Part shown: positions 49,550 to 61,887 of the stretch, piece by piece
Layout: each line of letters starts with the position of its first letter
How positions within the stretch are numbered: position 1 is the stretch's first letter
Source of the DNA: Epiperipatus broadwayi
Taxonomy: Eukaryota > Onychophora > Udeonychophora > Euonychophora > Peripatidae
NCBI GenBank assembly: GCA_028023455.1
Contig: JAQFVV010000022.1
Span: 7,027,100-7,091,099, forward strand
Reading direction: 5' to 3'
DNA: 64,000 nt
Made by a program: the position numbers and the translations under genes
Notes under the pieces: model-generated
The model's database searches: none
What the model was told of the DNA's origin: nothing
What the model saw: only the letters and a program-made list of their open reading frames with translations

Positions 49550-50560
49550 TTTTCCATATACATTCGTTAAGTTTGAGGTCATGATTCAAACCATTTAAAG
49601 ATATACAGCTGCAATAAGCAATTTCTGCAGCATAAAAAATCTTAAAAAATTTATGAGATCATGATGATGTCATATGACGTTTTATGAAATTAAAAAAGTT
49701 AAGAATATTAGGAGCAGTATAAAAAAGATGTGTAAACGTAAGTCACACAAAATATCACATGACTTTTTTTGCTTGGCTTCTTTATCAATATTAGAAGTAA
49801 TAAAAGGGCAAAAGAATCCTTAAATAGCTTATGCAAGGCAAAAATACCTCTCCAATAGTTCTCATAGAGAAACAGTGAAGGGAGGAATATTATTTGCATA
49901 CTTGTCAACTACTAAGTAGTGACTGTTTGATCAGTTTTTCACTCTTGTTTTACTTGCTAGCTAAGGGTGGCTGGATACCCATTTATTAAACAATGTTGCA
50001 TGATTAGCTGGATTGGCTTTGGGTCTACTAACTGAAAGAAAAATTCTGGCTCTGATTAATACATGTGAAATGTTTAAATTTTACTTGGATAAACTAAGAC
50101 CATGTTAGAAAGACTTGCAACCTCCAACCAAGGAATAGTAATTTATTGTATTTACTCTATTCCAGAGCAATCTAGTATTCACTGACTATTTAAACTTGCA
50201 AAGGCATTTGAATTTTCATTTATTCGTTAGCAGATCTTTATTAAAAGGAATTTGGGTATTCTCAATTTCAGAAGAAAAATAAATAAATAAAAAGACATGA
50301 AAAGATTAGAATCAGAATAACATTAAAGGTTTATGACGTCCACACTCTGTACAATCTAAAGATTAAAAACTGTAATGCAAAAGAAATTGAAAGAGATATT
50401 AGTAATAATAATGAGTAAACTAATTCTTAAAAATGGTGTTTTGTTTCATTCAATTATATATATAGTATGTTGCAGCTATATATATATTCAAATATATATA
50501 TATGGATGGAAAAATTTAGGATTTTAGACAGAAATATTTATTCGTGTGTTTTCCATTTAT
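49550..50560. other. Plain AT-rich DNA
   Basis: Nothing is supported. (AT)n runs lie at 50455-50500. Confidence 0.5.
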
Positions 50561-50574
50561 AATTATTTAATTAT

Positions 50575-50960
50575 ATTTATAGGAAATTTGAACCCAGTCT
50601 TTCAAGCTCCACCCTCAGCTATTCAATCTATCTCATACAGCCGATACACATGACCACACACACAGACACGTCCAAAAGATAAATGATCTCCAATATACAT
50701 ATTTCATGCCAAACAAGCACTCATCAGTTGGTCCAGATCATCATCTCCCACATACATATAATCAGTGCTCGATTTATATTAAGATAGCAAATCTTCAAAC
50801 TTTGATGGACAGGCTTCAATCTACTCTACTATCCAACTCTTCAGCCTTTCATACCATTGAAAATCTGATGATGGAATGCCCACATCCCTTGATGATGCTA
50901 ATATTATTGTCATGCCCATGTTGACCTTAAATCGTTCTGACCCCTCGGGTATAGGATCTT
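50575..50960 (-). repeat. Family B hammerhead repeat, long minus-strand copy
   Basis: It matches the 61.45-61.87 kb copy along its length, including the distal CATGTTGACC and CTTGTCCATTTAAATAC parts. The T-arm-like end (GGGTTCAAATTTCC on the minus strand) is next to 50580. Confidence 0.85.
50690..50732 (-). ncRNA. Hammerhead ribozyme, family B
   Basis: Minus strand: stem I CCAA/UUGG, CUGAUGA, stem II GUGCU...GGCAU with wobble pairs, GAAA, then UAUGUAUA with AUA before the cleavage point. The core residues are complete; stem II is somewhat weakened. Confidence 0.65.
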
Positions 50961-51054
50961 GTCCATTTAAATACACAGAAGAGGAATGGGCAGGATACAG
51001 GCTGAATCTGTAAAATTTAAATATAGATATACTTTATATCCCTGGAGTTTAGAT

Positions 51055-51155
51055 ATAATTATAGGGGAGTTGAATCCAGACTTTCAAGCTTCTCACAGCT
51101 ATCCAATCTAACTCATACGACAGATACACATGTGAAAAAGATAAATGATCTCCAA
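51055..51155 (-). repeat. Family B fragment
   Basis: It repeats the T-arm-like end and adjacent part of family B (GAGTTGAATCCAGACTTTCA to AAATGATCTCCAATTA) and stops before the ribozyme. Confidence 0.75.
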
Positions 51156-51424
51156 TTAATTAGAAAGCTCTTTCCTTAGGAAAGTAATTTAATAAGATTA
51201 ACTGTACAAGTTAAGAGTGAAAGTAAAACTATTAGGAAAATACTTTTTAGGGAAGTAATATAAAACAATACACATACATATGTATATATAAGAAAAGTAA
51301 CAATCTTAATTAAAAATCATATTGCAAAGCAAAAATTATTGCCAGAACATAACTATCTGTATTGTAAAAAATAAATATATTCTTCACATATTGCCGCCAC
51401 TGTTTAAACTAGTAATTCAAAACT

Positions 51425-51434
51425 ATTTGTTAAT
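51425..51434. repeat. Target-site duplication, left (3' side of RTE)
   Basis: ATTTGTTAAT here is identical to 54570-54579 and directly flanks the element end. Confidence 0.85.
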
Positions 51435-51443
51435 CAATCATCA

Positions 51444-51977
51444 TCAAACATTATCAATCCACTGCAGGATGAAGGTCTCTTCAAGTTCAATCCATCTTTT
51501 CCTATCTTTAGCTTCTCTTCTCCACATCACCCCTGCACACTTTCTTATTTCATCCATCCATCTCACATGTGGTCTCTTTCCGAGTCTTTTACAATCTCTT
51601 GGAATCCAGTTTAAAATTTCAATTGTCCATCTATTATCATCTCTTCTAACAATATGTCCAGCCCAACTCCACTTCAGTCTTTTAATTTTTTCAATGAGGT
51701 CAGTAACACCTGTTTGTTCTCTTACCCATACATTGCGTTTTCGATCCCTTCTTGTTACTCCCAACATGCATCTCTCCATATTTCTTTAAGTGGTCTGAAG
51801 TCTCTGTATTGCTCTTCTATTAAGTGTCCAAGTCTCAGATCCATAAGTAAGAACTGGAAAAACACATTTATTAAAAACCTTCCTTTTCAAACACATAGGC
51901 AAATTTCCTTTTAGTATCAAGTTATTTCTACCAAAAGCACTCCAACCAAGTTTAATTCTATGATTAATTTCATCCAT
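51444..51977 (-). pseudogene. RTE ORF, C-terminal domain
   Basis: From 51977 the frame reads DEINHRIKLGWSAFGR, then the conserved LTYGSETWTLNRRAI, then after an in-frame TAA (51786-51788) continues MERCMLGVTRRDRKR and WAGHIVRRDDNRW to a natural stop at 51444. The GHIxRxxDxRW block is the usual C-terminal signature of RTE proteins. The TAA does not change frame and probably arose by a single substitution. Confidence 0.88.
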
Positions 51978-51979
51978 TA

Positions 51980-52729
51980 TATTTCCATCTGTAACTCATC
52001 ATAATCAATCTTTATTTTCATATTTTGAGAAAATCTATTAAATATTACTTTAGTCTTTTTAACATTTATCTTTAGTCCTACTTTCCTACTTTCATCTGAT
52101 AATTCCTGCAACATTTCCTGTAGCTCTAAAGCATTATTTGCAAAAACAACTACATCATCTGCAAAATCTAAATGACTTAAATAATCTCCATTTACTTTCA
52201 CTCCTTTAGCTTCCCATTTTAATCCACAAAATACTTCTTGCAGCACTGCTGTAAAAAGTTTTGGAGATATGGAGTCACCCTGTTTTACACCCTTTTCAAT
52301 GTTGATTTTCCTACTATCATTATGTAATCTAATTGTTGTGGTTGCATTTTTATAAATATTCTTTAAAATATGACAATATCCTGGATCTACACCTTGATGA
52401 TCCAATGCTTTAATCATTGAAGAAATGTTTATAGAATCAAATGCCTTTTCATAGTCTACAAATCCTAAGCATAATGGCAACTCATATTCATTTGTCCTTT
52501 CTATAATTTCTCTCAATACCTGGATATGATCTTGGTGGAAATCCAGTGTTTTCTGTAGATGAGTTGTAATTATCTTAGTAAAATTTTTATATAAAATTGA
52601 TAAAAAACTGATAGGTCTGTAATTTCTAATATCTTCTTTATCACCTTTTTTAAATATTAATATTAATACTGCATTCTTCCAATCATCTGGTACATCTTTA
52701 TCATTTAGACTTTGGTATATAACTTTGCT
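51980..52729 (-). pseudogene. RTE ORF, reverse transcriptase domain
   Basis: The frame continues after the A8/T8 frameshift. It has FKKGDKEDIRNYRPISF (RT blocks 1-2), motif A VDYEKAFDSI, motif B KQGDSISPKLF and motif C DFADDVVVFA, all with catalytic aspartates. Two losses are visible. Between TLDFHQ and DHIQVL, around 52530-52545, the GFR-containing block expected in RTE RT is missing without a frame change. At 51977-51995 the YLG-containing block after DELQM is missing and the frame changes. Both would disable the enzyme. Confidence 0.88.
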
Positions 52730-54315
52730 AAAAAAAATTCTATTTCTTCACCTGCTTCTTTTAATATGTCAATTATAATTCCATCATTACCTGGAGCCTT
52801 CCCTTTCTTCATAAATTTAATTGCATGACTCACTTCCTCATCCAAAATTCTAGGCAATTCAGAAGACATAATAGGTATAGGAGGCACTTGTTCTTTATTA
52901 CTATATAATTCTTGATAGAAGTCTTCTACACATTTCATTATGTCATCCCTCTTTTTAGTAATAATACCATCTTTTTTTCTTATTCCAGATATAAATTTCC
53001 TACCAATACTAAAATGTTGTTTTACACTCTTTAGACTTTTATTCTCTTCTACAGCTTTTCTTGCTAGTTCACAATTATACTTTATTATATCATTTTCAAC
53101 TCTTTTCCGCACCATTTTACAAAATTCGAGATATTCAATCTTTTTTAATGCATCATTGTTGTATATCCTCATATTCCTTCTTTTCTTCATAAATTCTCTA
53201 ATCTCAGTAGAAATATTATTGGTCAATTGCTGCTTTTTTCTACCAGCTATCTTTGTTGCAGTTTTTAAAAGTGTATCGCTTATTTTCCTATTAATGTCAT
53301 TCAAATCTGAATCATGTTCAAAATTTACTAATACTTGAAACTGATTTGTAAGTTCTAATTTAAATTCATTAGAATGTTTCTGAAGATTAGGAATATCAAC
53401 TGTAAATATTGTTTTTCTTAATAATTTTTGCCTCTCTAGTTTTGCATTAACATGTATCTTACATCTTACTAATCGATGATCACTTCCTGTGTTAAATTTA
53501 TTAAGAACATTACAATCTTGAAATATGTATTTTCTGTTAGTTAAAATATAATCCAATTCTGCTGTACCTTCATTTGGATGCTTCCATGTCCATTTCCTTT
53601 TAACATTTTTCTCAAAAAAAGAATTCATAATATAAAGTTTTTCTTTTTCTGCAAACTCCACAAGTCTATGTCCTCTCTCATTTCTATTACCATAACCAAA
53701 ATTACCTACAGCATTTTCATCTTCCATTTGTTTACCAATTCTAGCATTAAAGTCTCCCATAACAATTTTTAAATGTTGTTTACTCTGATCAAAAGCTTTT
53801 TCTACATCCATATAAAAATCTTCTATAACTTCATCACTATGAGAACTTGTTGGGGCATAAACCTGAATTATCTGCATTTGGTATCTGCTATTAAGTTGTA
53901 AAACTAATCTTGCCACTCTGTCTGATACACCATCAATCTCCACAATGTTATTCTTCCATTTTTTATTTATAATGAATCCTACTCCACTTGTATTTCCAAT
54001 ATTTGTGCCTTTATAGTAGAGTATATGTCCACTTTTTAAATCAATTGTTTCTTCACCTTTTCTTCTAACTTCACAAAGTCCAATAATGTCCCATTTAATA
54101 TAAGACAGTTCTTCTTCTAACTCTTGCAATCTTCCTTCACTTGAAAGAGATCTGCAGTTGTAAGTACCTAAATAAAAAGTCATCATCAAATGGCAGCCTG
54201 AGTCCACAATCAGGGGATTCTTAGCACCCTCCGCCTTTGGCCACCAACCGCTGCCTTGGTTGGTGACTTTACAGCCTCCTGGGAATAAGGGCCATGATTT
54301 ATTTTTGTCTGTCAT
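52730..54315 (-). pseudogene. RTE ORF, AP-type endonuclease and linker
   Basis: Numbering from the ATG at 54315, the endonuclease has Asn53 (TYNCRS), Glu82 (GLCEVRR), Tyr153 (VYAPT), Asp188 and Asn190 (GDFNARIG), Asp255 (ELDYIL), and Asp279/His280 (GSDHRLV): the full catalytic set of APE-like LINE nucleases. It nicks target DNA to prime reverse transcription. A basic linker of about 200 residues leads into RT (GKAPGNDGI at the end). A second ATG pair at residues 44-45 could be the true start, as conserved nuclease sequence begins there. The frame is lost in an 8-base homopolymer at 52730-52737. Confidence 0.92.
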
Positions 54316-54569
54316 GATTGTATATATTGAAAAAATATTTTTAAACTCGGAGGTAAAAAGCCAATAAACTCACCACACTGGCTAATGCGTGTTGGTGAGC
54401 AGCCCATCCATGTTCGTATACTATATGAATAATCACATAGTAATAACAGCTGCAACGACAAGAACGTATGGAGTGGACATTAGGAATTTGCCCTGCTCAG
54501 TTCCTTTAAGGCCTCCAAGAGGAATCAAAGGGTCTCCTTTTAGTTAATAGCAAACTCCTTTCTGCAGCC

Positions 54570-54579
54570 ATTTGTTAAT
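54570..54579. repeat. Target-site duplication, right (5' side of RTE)
   Basis: ATTTGTTAAT matches 51425-51434 exactly; surrounding bases differ. Confidence 0.85.
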
Positions 54580-55700
54580 ATCTGTAGGTATTTTTTCCAA
54601 AACGATTTCAAAATATTTATCAAGTTAAGCATATTATTAAAACAATAATTATTATCAGATCGGCAAATACATGTTGTAGTTCAATATTTATGATGAGAAA
54701 AAAAAAAAAAAGATTTTGAAATAACTCGGACATAGTTTTTTTTTTTTTTAAAAAAAAAAAGGAAAGAAAATTAAAAACAAAAATATTTCATTGGGGAAAT
54801 TAAGAATTATTATAGAGATAAGATCGGGTATGTTCTGAAAAATAAGAAAATTGCAATGAATATATTAGAAGATGGAACCTTTACAAAACATATAAAACCC
54901 CTAACTTTGATGAAATTTGCAAATAGTTTGGCATAATAAAGATCAAAATATTTATAATCCATTGGCAGAAATAAGATATCCAATGATAAAAAATGTAAAA
55001 AATGTCTTACTCCCAATAAATGCAGACAATGGCCAAAGATTGTTTACCTTATAGACATTTATATATCTTACTACCAATTTAGGATACTTTTTTATTTATA
55101 AACTGAAACTGAAACTTGCAGACAATACATATTACAAAAGAAGACTTTTCTTCTGCCTTTGATCTTATAGATGAAATCGTTCTTCTGTCTTAAAAGGACT
55201 GTTAACTCAAGGCAATGTCGTTTGTTTAACTATTAAAAATGTCCTAAGAATTAGAGTTTGCTGTTCTTGTTCTTCAATCCTAAACGAGAGAAAACTACTT
55301 TAAAATCAGATGACATTAAAAATTTTAATCTGAATAACCTGGTAAAAATAATATGGAGAAAAAAATATTTTCTTTTTTTTTTTAAATCTTTCAATTAAGA
55401 GTCTCATTTAATGACACACTTGTCCAATATTAAAAAGAAAAATTTGAATAATATCAAGCAAAATTAAATTTTAATTTATAACAAGCTGCTAAGATGAAGA
55501 TTTTTTTAGTTATCACTGAGCATATTCCATTTTAGAAGTAGAAGCAATAAAAATATATTCCACAATGGACACATTTGTATCTTGACCACTAATCAAGAAA
55601 GTTATAGTTTTTCAATAACTATTACAAAAATTTTATCAACAAGTTGATATTTAGATCAAATATTAAGACAAAAGTAATGATTTTTAAGGTAAAATATATT
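54580..55700. other. Plain AT-rich DNA
   Basis: No gene or shared repeat is seen; long A and T runs lie near 54699-54765. Confidence 0.5.
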
Positions 55701-55710
55701 ATTTTGTCAA

Positions 55711-55830
55711 GTGTTGGTAGCTGAGAGGTCAGCGCAGCAGCCTTGCAAGCAAGCAGTTGCTTGCAGACGGTTGTGGTATTCGCTTCCCGGCCGATGCTGT
55801 GACATATGGGGAAAAAAATTTTTTTTAAAT
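55711..55830 (+). mobile_element. tRNA-Gly-derived short SINE, copy 4, with internal insertion
   Basis: It has the same acceptor, D-arm and T-loop (ATTCGCTTCCCGG) as the other copies and the tail TGTGACATATGGGG plus A/T run. Anticodon loop CTTGCAA (anticodon GCA). About 16 extra bases, apparently a local duplication of AAGCAGTTGCTTGCA type, lie in the anticodon-variable region. Confidence 0.78.
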
Positions 55831-55879
55831 GAAAGAGACAATAAATCCTATTTAGGGTAATATTTTTATCATTCATCAT

Positions 55880-56020
55880 ATTATAAATTTATTAAACCCA
55901 CATTGATTACGTAAGTAATATTTACTGAGGCTATAACCTCGATAATATGTGTGTAAAATGCGATAGTAGGGACCTCTACAGGTGTTTTAACCACAAGCTT
56001 ACGCTATGGAAGAAAAGAGG
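55880..56020. repeat. Family F repeat, copy 2, left of the gap
   Basis: It holds the family F unit in the order GTAATATTTACTGAGGC ... GACCTCTACAGGTGTTTTAA ... CGCTATGGAAGAAAAGAGG. This orientation is opposite to the two units right of the gap. Confidence 0.85.
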
Positions 56021-56520
56021 NNNNNNNNNNNNNNNNNNNNNNNNNNNNNNNNNNNNNNNNNNNNNNNNNNNNNNNNNNNNNNNNNNNNNNNNNNNNNNNN
56101 NNNNNNNNNNNNNNNNNNNNNNNNNNNNNNNNNNNNNNNNNNNNNNNNNNNNNNNNNNNNNNNNNNNNNNNNNNNNNNNNNNNNNNNNNNNNNNNNNNNN
56201 NNNNNNNNNNNNNNNNNNNNNNNNNNNNNNNNNNNNNNNNNNNNNNNNNNNNNNNNNNNNNNNNNNNNNNNNNNNNNNNNNNNNNNNNNNNNNNNNNNNN
56301 NNNNNNNNNNNNNNNNNNNNNNNNNNNNNNNNNNNNNNNNNNNNNNNNNNNNNNNNNNNNNNNNNNNNNNNNNNNNNNNNNNNNNNNNNNNNNNNNNNNN
56401 NNNNNNNNNNNNNNNNNNNNNNNNNNNNNNNNNNNNNNNNNNNNNNNNNNNNNNNNNNNNNNNNNNNNNNNNNNNNNNNNNNNNNNNNNNNNNNNNNNNN
56501 NNNNNNNNNNNNNNNNNNNN
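56021..56520. other. Assembly gap, exactly 500 N
   Basis: The round length suggests a placeholder. The 17 bases before it and the 17 bases after it are the same (CTATGGAAGAAAAGAGG). Confidence 0.98.
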
Positions 56521-56795
56521 CTATGGAAGAAAAGAGGGGAACTCCAAATTTATTAAATGCTCATTGATTAAAACACCTGTAGAGGTCCCTACTATCGCAT
56601 TTTACACGCATATTATCGAGGTTATAGCCTCAGTAAATATTACTTACGTAATCAATGTGCGTTTAATAAATTGGGGTTCCCCTCTTTTCTTCCATAGCGT
56701 AAGCTTGTGGTTAAAACACCTGTAGAGGTCCGTACTATCACATTTTACATGCATATTATCAAGGTTATAGCCTCAGTAAATATTACATTCATCAT
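56521..56795. repeat. Family F repeat, two direct units right of the gap
   Basis: Segments at about 56567-56648 and 56713-56793 (AAAACACCTGTAGAGGTCC ... TATAGCCTCAGTAAATATTAC) repeat in direct order with a spacing of about 146 bp. Both are inverted relative to the copy left of the gap. Confidence 0.88.
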
Positions 56796-56799
56796 ATTA

Positions 56800-59180
56800 T
56801 AATATTATCACTAATTAGAGTTTCTATGAAGTAATAATAGCTTCCTTATGAAATGAGAAAGTGATCACAAGTGACAAGATTAAAAGTGAAAGTGTACTTT
56901 CATTATCAGCTAGTCTATAGTTTCACCTAACAATTTGGAATGAGGAGCTCAGTTTTTAGCATGATTCAGATAAAAATCTTGCTGATATTATCAGCACAGT
57001 TTAGAACTTGCAACTGCTTGTGAGATCTTGGAATGAAAAGATATTAATTCTAAGAAGTGTAAAAGTGATATCGTTGTACATAGCTTGATATAATAATTTT
57101 GAAATCATGGAACAACATAATTTTTTAAATAGAATAGAGAAAGTCAAATTATTGTTAGATTGTATAACATTTGAATATATCCGTTTTAATATATATTTCA
57201 TCAACATATATAAATCATTACAATAAAAAAGGTTTTACAAATAAATATGCTAAGAAAATTAGAAGCATTAACTCTTGCCTTTATGCCAAAATAAGTCAAA
57301 ACCTCCTCTTCTTTTTTTCTTTTTCTCCACTTCTCTCTCCCATTTTTTTAATTATTTATAATTGATGTGACACCAATAGAGTAAAATATTTTCAATGGTA
57401 GGCAGCCATTTATTCTTGCAGAATTTCTGACAAAGTGAATATGGATATTTACTTTTATACTGTCACCAAATGGTCTACTTTCATTTCTATTACATATTAT
57501 ACATTAGATGCTGTGTATATTATATCAGTAACAAAGTAAAGTTAATATAAATTTGGCTAGTAAAGTCAAATATATTCAATATAATGATTCCAAAAGTATT
57601 TTTAATTTCTTTGCTTAGATTTAATTTAAAATTAATTTTTAGGCACCAATTTCTCTTAAATAGAAAGATTACTTCTGGATATTTTACTTATCACCAATCA
57701 TCATCATTTTAATGTAATTTTATTATCCCTGACTATCCCCCGATGGATCATTTCTCAAGATTAGTTGTATAATAAAAGCTCAAGTTTAGAATAAGTTCAA
57801 ACAGCAAAAACAAACTAAATTGGTTAATAAGTAAAATATGAAATTGTAGGTTACACACTCACAACTATCACAATATAAAGTAAATAAGTAAAAGTACAAA
57901 ATATTGAATAAATATAAACGTTATATTTAAGACCTTATAGGTAAATATAAAGGATCTTACTATATAATTTTTTTTTTTAATTTTAGTTTTAAACCATGTT
58001 TTTCTGCAGATATCATGCGTTTACTATATATGCACACATCTTTAATAATATTATTATTAATTCAATTCTAATTGTTACTATCCTTTTGAGGTATTGATGA
58101 TAGTAGATAATGAATACACACCTCACTAGAAATAGATATATGGTAGGTTTTTTGGCACTGTTATTTCATTTTCTTATGGCATGATTTTCCTCTTTAAAGC
58201 AGCAATGTTGCATTCTATGTAACTTCAATGTTCATATCTGGATACAATTGCATAATTCCAAGTTTTTTAACTGGTATATCTTTGATTTTATTAGCCATAC
58301 ATGGTATATAGTTTTCTGCTAGTTAATTTCATCATATTTGTTGAGGTGAATGGAATGTTGAAAAATACTTGTTTAAACATTCAACAAAGTAAATCTATCT
58401 GAGGCTATTCTGATGGAATTTATTTTAACCAGCAGTTTTCCTTTTTAACAGTTACTTATCTATCAGTATTTTCTTTACAGAATCAATTTACACTGCTTTC
58501 TTCTCAAGTCAAGACTAGACTATTGCTTTTTTCTTTCAGACTTATTTATATCTCATGTCCTCATAACATGTTTTTCAACACTTAACACTTAATTAAGTCT
58601 ATATCATTTTATATCAGGATGTTTTTTTTACAAAAGATCTTTATCCAAATTTAATTAGCATATTTACTGTAATTTTACAAACTTATTTTTTTTTTTTTAA
58701 ATTTTTATATTCAAATAATTATAAATAATAATGAATAAAATAAAATTATGATTGAACTTTGAAATTCATTCTCTAACTTTATCAATTTTACTGATTTATA
58801 ATTTTCAATAATTTAGATTTATCATTCAATTTACTACAAGAAAAGGTAAATTATTTCTTTAAGCCCTATCCAGCAAGGCAAATCCAAAAGGGTTACAAAA
58901 TACAGTACATTTTTTTAAACTATGCAATTCAAATTCATTTATATGCAAAAAATTTTTAAAAATTATCAACTATTTAATAGTATGATTAACTCTAAAGTTT
59001 GATTTTCTTTTAATCTTTTTAACCAGTGAATTTTAAGTTTTGCATATATATTACATATGCAATAACCCACATGACAACGTGAAAAATTTATTAATGAATC
59101 TATCAGTCTTTTATTAAGCTTTCTTGACCATAGACCATTATAATACAACTAATTCAAACTGCAATCAAATTTGTTGTACT
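56800..59180. other. Plain AT-rich DNA
   Basis: There is nothing I can support; open frames at 57001-57207, 57171-57365 and 58966-59148 have no motif. Confidence 0.5.
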
Positions 59181-59191
59181 GTTACAATGTA

Positions 59192-59530
59192 TATCATCAT
59201 CATCATCATCATCATTGTCAATCATTATTAATCCACTGCAGGATGGTTTTTCTCCAAGTTCAATCCATCATCTCCGATCTCTAGCCTCTCTTCTCCAAAT
59301 CCCCCCTGCACAATTTTTTATTTCATCCATCCATCTCACATGTGGTCTTTTTCCAGGTCTTTTACATCTTTAAAACCAGTTTAAGTTTTCAATTGTCCAT
59401 CTATTATCATCTCTTCTAGAAATATGTCCAGCCCATCTTCACTTTAGTCTTTTAATTCTTTCAACGATGTCAGTAATACCTATTTGTTCTCTTACCCATA
59501 TATTACATTTTCGATCTCTTCTTAAATAAA
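59192..59530 (-). mobile_element. 5'-truncated RTE LINE with (TGA)n tail
   Basis: Minus strand matches the last 340 bp of the 51.4-54.6 kb element, through the AATCCACTGCAGGAT end, and finishes in about eight ATC (minus TGA) units at 59192-59216. It is cut at 59530. 5' truncation and a TGA-type tail are typical of RTE insertions. Confidence 0.85.
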
Positions 59531-59534
59531 TAAC

Positions 59535-60040
59535 TATTCAATAAATAGTTAATAATCAGGTCTATGAAATGAATATGGAATTCGAATTATGAATTAGGTG
59601 ATAAATAAATTAGGATGTAGATGACTAAATGGATAATGAAAACAAATAATAATTAAATAATGAAAATGAATGAGCTTAAGAGTGAGGAGAAGAGAAAGAA
59701 AATGTGTTAGGATAATGAATGATTAAGATGATTATAGAATAGGAGTCAATAAAAGATGAATCAATTATGATAACTAATTAAGATAAAATGAGGATGAAGA
59801 AATAAAAGAAGAGAAAGCTCCAGATGAAATATGAAAACAATGTTGATTATGGGGAATGAGATCTTGAACTATAAACTAATATTGTGTTAAATGACAGTAA
59901 GATAAAATAAAACAAAGTATGGATTCTAAGGTTGACTAAACTAGAATATTTAACCATGAAGTTAAGATAAACTATAAGTTTTTTAAAAAAAAAAAATACT
60001 TACAATATCTATATAATTCTTTTGCATGTATGTGTGTGCA
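59535..60040. other. Purine-rich AT-rich DNA
   Basis: The + strand is A/G-rich with the words GATAA and ATGAA frequent. No feature is recognised. Confidence 0.4.
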
Positions 60041-60043
60041 TAC

Positions 60044-60325
<282 letters not shown>

Positions 60326-60329
60326 TATA

Positions 60330-61450
60330 TTATATATCTCTTCTCTCTCTCCATATATATATATTTGCAGTAAACATATATAAATTTTATCAATTAATTG
60401 GCATCAGTGTTTAACATTAAATTATAGTTTATTTATTACCATATTTTAAATTTTAATGGTCAGTAATTAAAGGGCCCTAAGATTTGAGGGCTCATATACA
60501 ATGCTATGGTTTGCTTTTTATCAGTTCACATTGAAAATATAATCAAATCTTTATTATATCTTGATACTTGTTTAAAAAAGTGATTCACAAACCGTCCCCG
60601 GGATTATTTTTCAAATGTATTAAATTTTTCATTAGCAGTAATACCTCTGCTTCTATACCACCATGTTGCTATTGTATAAATAGATGAATGATAGATGGTT
60701 ATTGAATCAAATAAAAAAGAAAATCTTTTAACATTGATTTTATTGGATTTTTCAAAGGTTTATAAACAGAGTAGATAGCAGAAAAAAAATGTAATAGTGC
60801 AACTTTTTGTGTACATTCAGTGAATACAAGAAGGTAATGGGAAAATATTTTCTTGAGAACGTATCTAAGAAGTAGAGACTCATCCATAACTTTGTCTTCT
60901 CCAAAGTCTGGTTATATTATTTAGATAAGTAGAACACCAATATAGGAATATAAAGGTTGATAGATAATAGAATAGACGAAGGAATTAATTTTCATAAATG
61001 AAATAACTATTGAAGAATGAGATAAGAATATAAAATTGAAACAAATAAATCACAAAATAAATATCAAATAGAAATTTAACGCAAAGCGTAAATAATAATA
61101 AAAAATGTCATTTTTATAAGATTAATCTTGATTCCTTTTTTTTTATTATTTAGAATTAAGTTATCTTTAATAACAATTATTAAATCACTTTCAATAACAA
61201 TGATTAAATTTATGGATCTATTAAAAATAAAGTTACATTCTTTCCCTCTGCGCGAGTAAATTTATATTTGAGAAACTATAAAAACACCCACCATCAAACT
61301 GAAGATTATATCAAAGTGTTTGTAAATAATCGATTAATTTAACCCTTAAAGGGCAGAATTTTGAAGCTATAAATATTAAAAATAAATCATTACTTTTCTC
61401 ATAATTTTTTATATAAATAATTTAAATTATTTTTTTTAAATAAATACTTT
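60330..61450. other. Plain AT-rich DNA
   Basis: No feature is supported here. Confidence 0.5.
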
Positions 61451-61454
61451 AAAC

Positions 61455-61870
61455 ATTATATAGGGTATATGAGCACAGACTTTCACATGACCCACCACTC
61501 TCCACTCTATCTAATAACACTGATATACTTAAACACATATATGTTGAAAAGATAAATAATCACCAATATACGTATTTCATGCTAAACCAGCAATCATCAG
61601 TTGGTCCAGATTATCATCTCTACACATATATACTATAAGTGCTCAGATATATATTAAGATAGACAATCCTCATACTTTAATGGACAAGCTTCAATCTACT
61701 CCACACTCCAACTCTTCAACCGTCCATCCAATCGAAAATCTGATGATGGAATGCTCAAAGGCCACCCTGTTGCCGAGATTCTTGTCACACCCATGTTGAC
61801 CTAAGGTCAATCTGAACCCCACATGTACAGGACATAATCCATTAAATATATATGCAAGGATGGGTAACAT
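61455..61870 (-). repeat. Family B hammerhead repeat, long minus-strand copy
   Basis: It is the longest clean copy of family B. In minus-strand order: GACCTTAGGTCAACATGGG, GGATGGACGGTTGAAGAG, CCATTAAAGT, the ribozyme, then GAAAGTCTGTGCTCATATAC, where other copies have a T-arm-like TTCGAATCC. Confidence 0.88.
61562..61605 (-). ncRNA. Hammerhead ribozyme, family B
   Basis: On the minus strand it has the same layout as the 21.2 kb copy: ACCAA/UUGGU stem I, CUGAUGA, UGCU/AGCA stem II with a U-U pair at the core, GAAA, UACGUA, and AUA before the cleavage point. Confidence 0.65.
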
Positions 61871-61887
61871 CTCTATAATGTAATAAC

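Larger units (their letters stand above)
51435..54569 (-). mobile_element. RTE-type LINE, full length, 3135 bp, with target-site duplication
   Basis: The element runs on the minus strand from 54569 (starting GGCTGCAGAAAGG) to 51435 (ending in GATGATGATTG). It has a 5' untranslated part of about 250 bp, an endonuclease-RT ORF and a short TGA-rich 3' tail, which are RTE features. The 10-bp repeat ATTTGTTAAT at both ends shows the insertion limits. The ORF is broken by a homopolymer frameshift (52730-52737), two internal losses and a TAA, so the copy is inactive. Fragments of the same family occur at 23175-23650 and 59192-59530. Confidence 0.92.

Noticed and set aside
55947-56725. Two open frames crossing the N gap
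   Set aside because: They are open only because N codons contain no stop; real flanking sequence is family F repeat.
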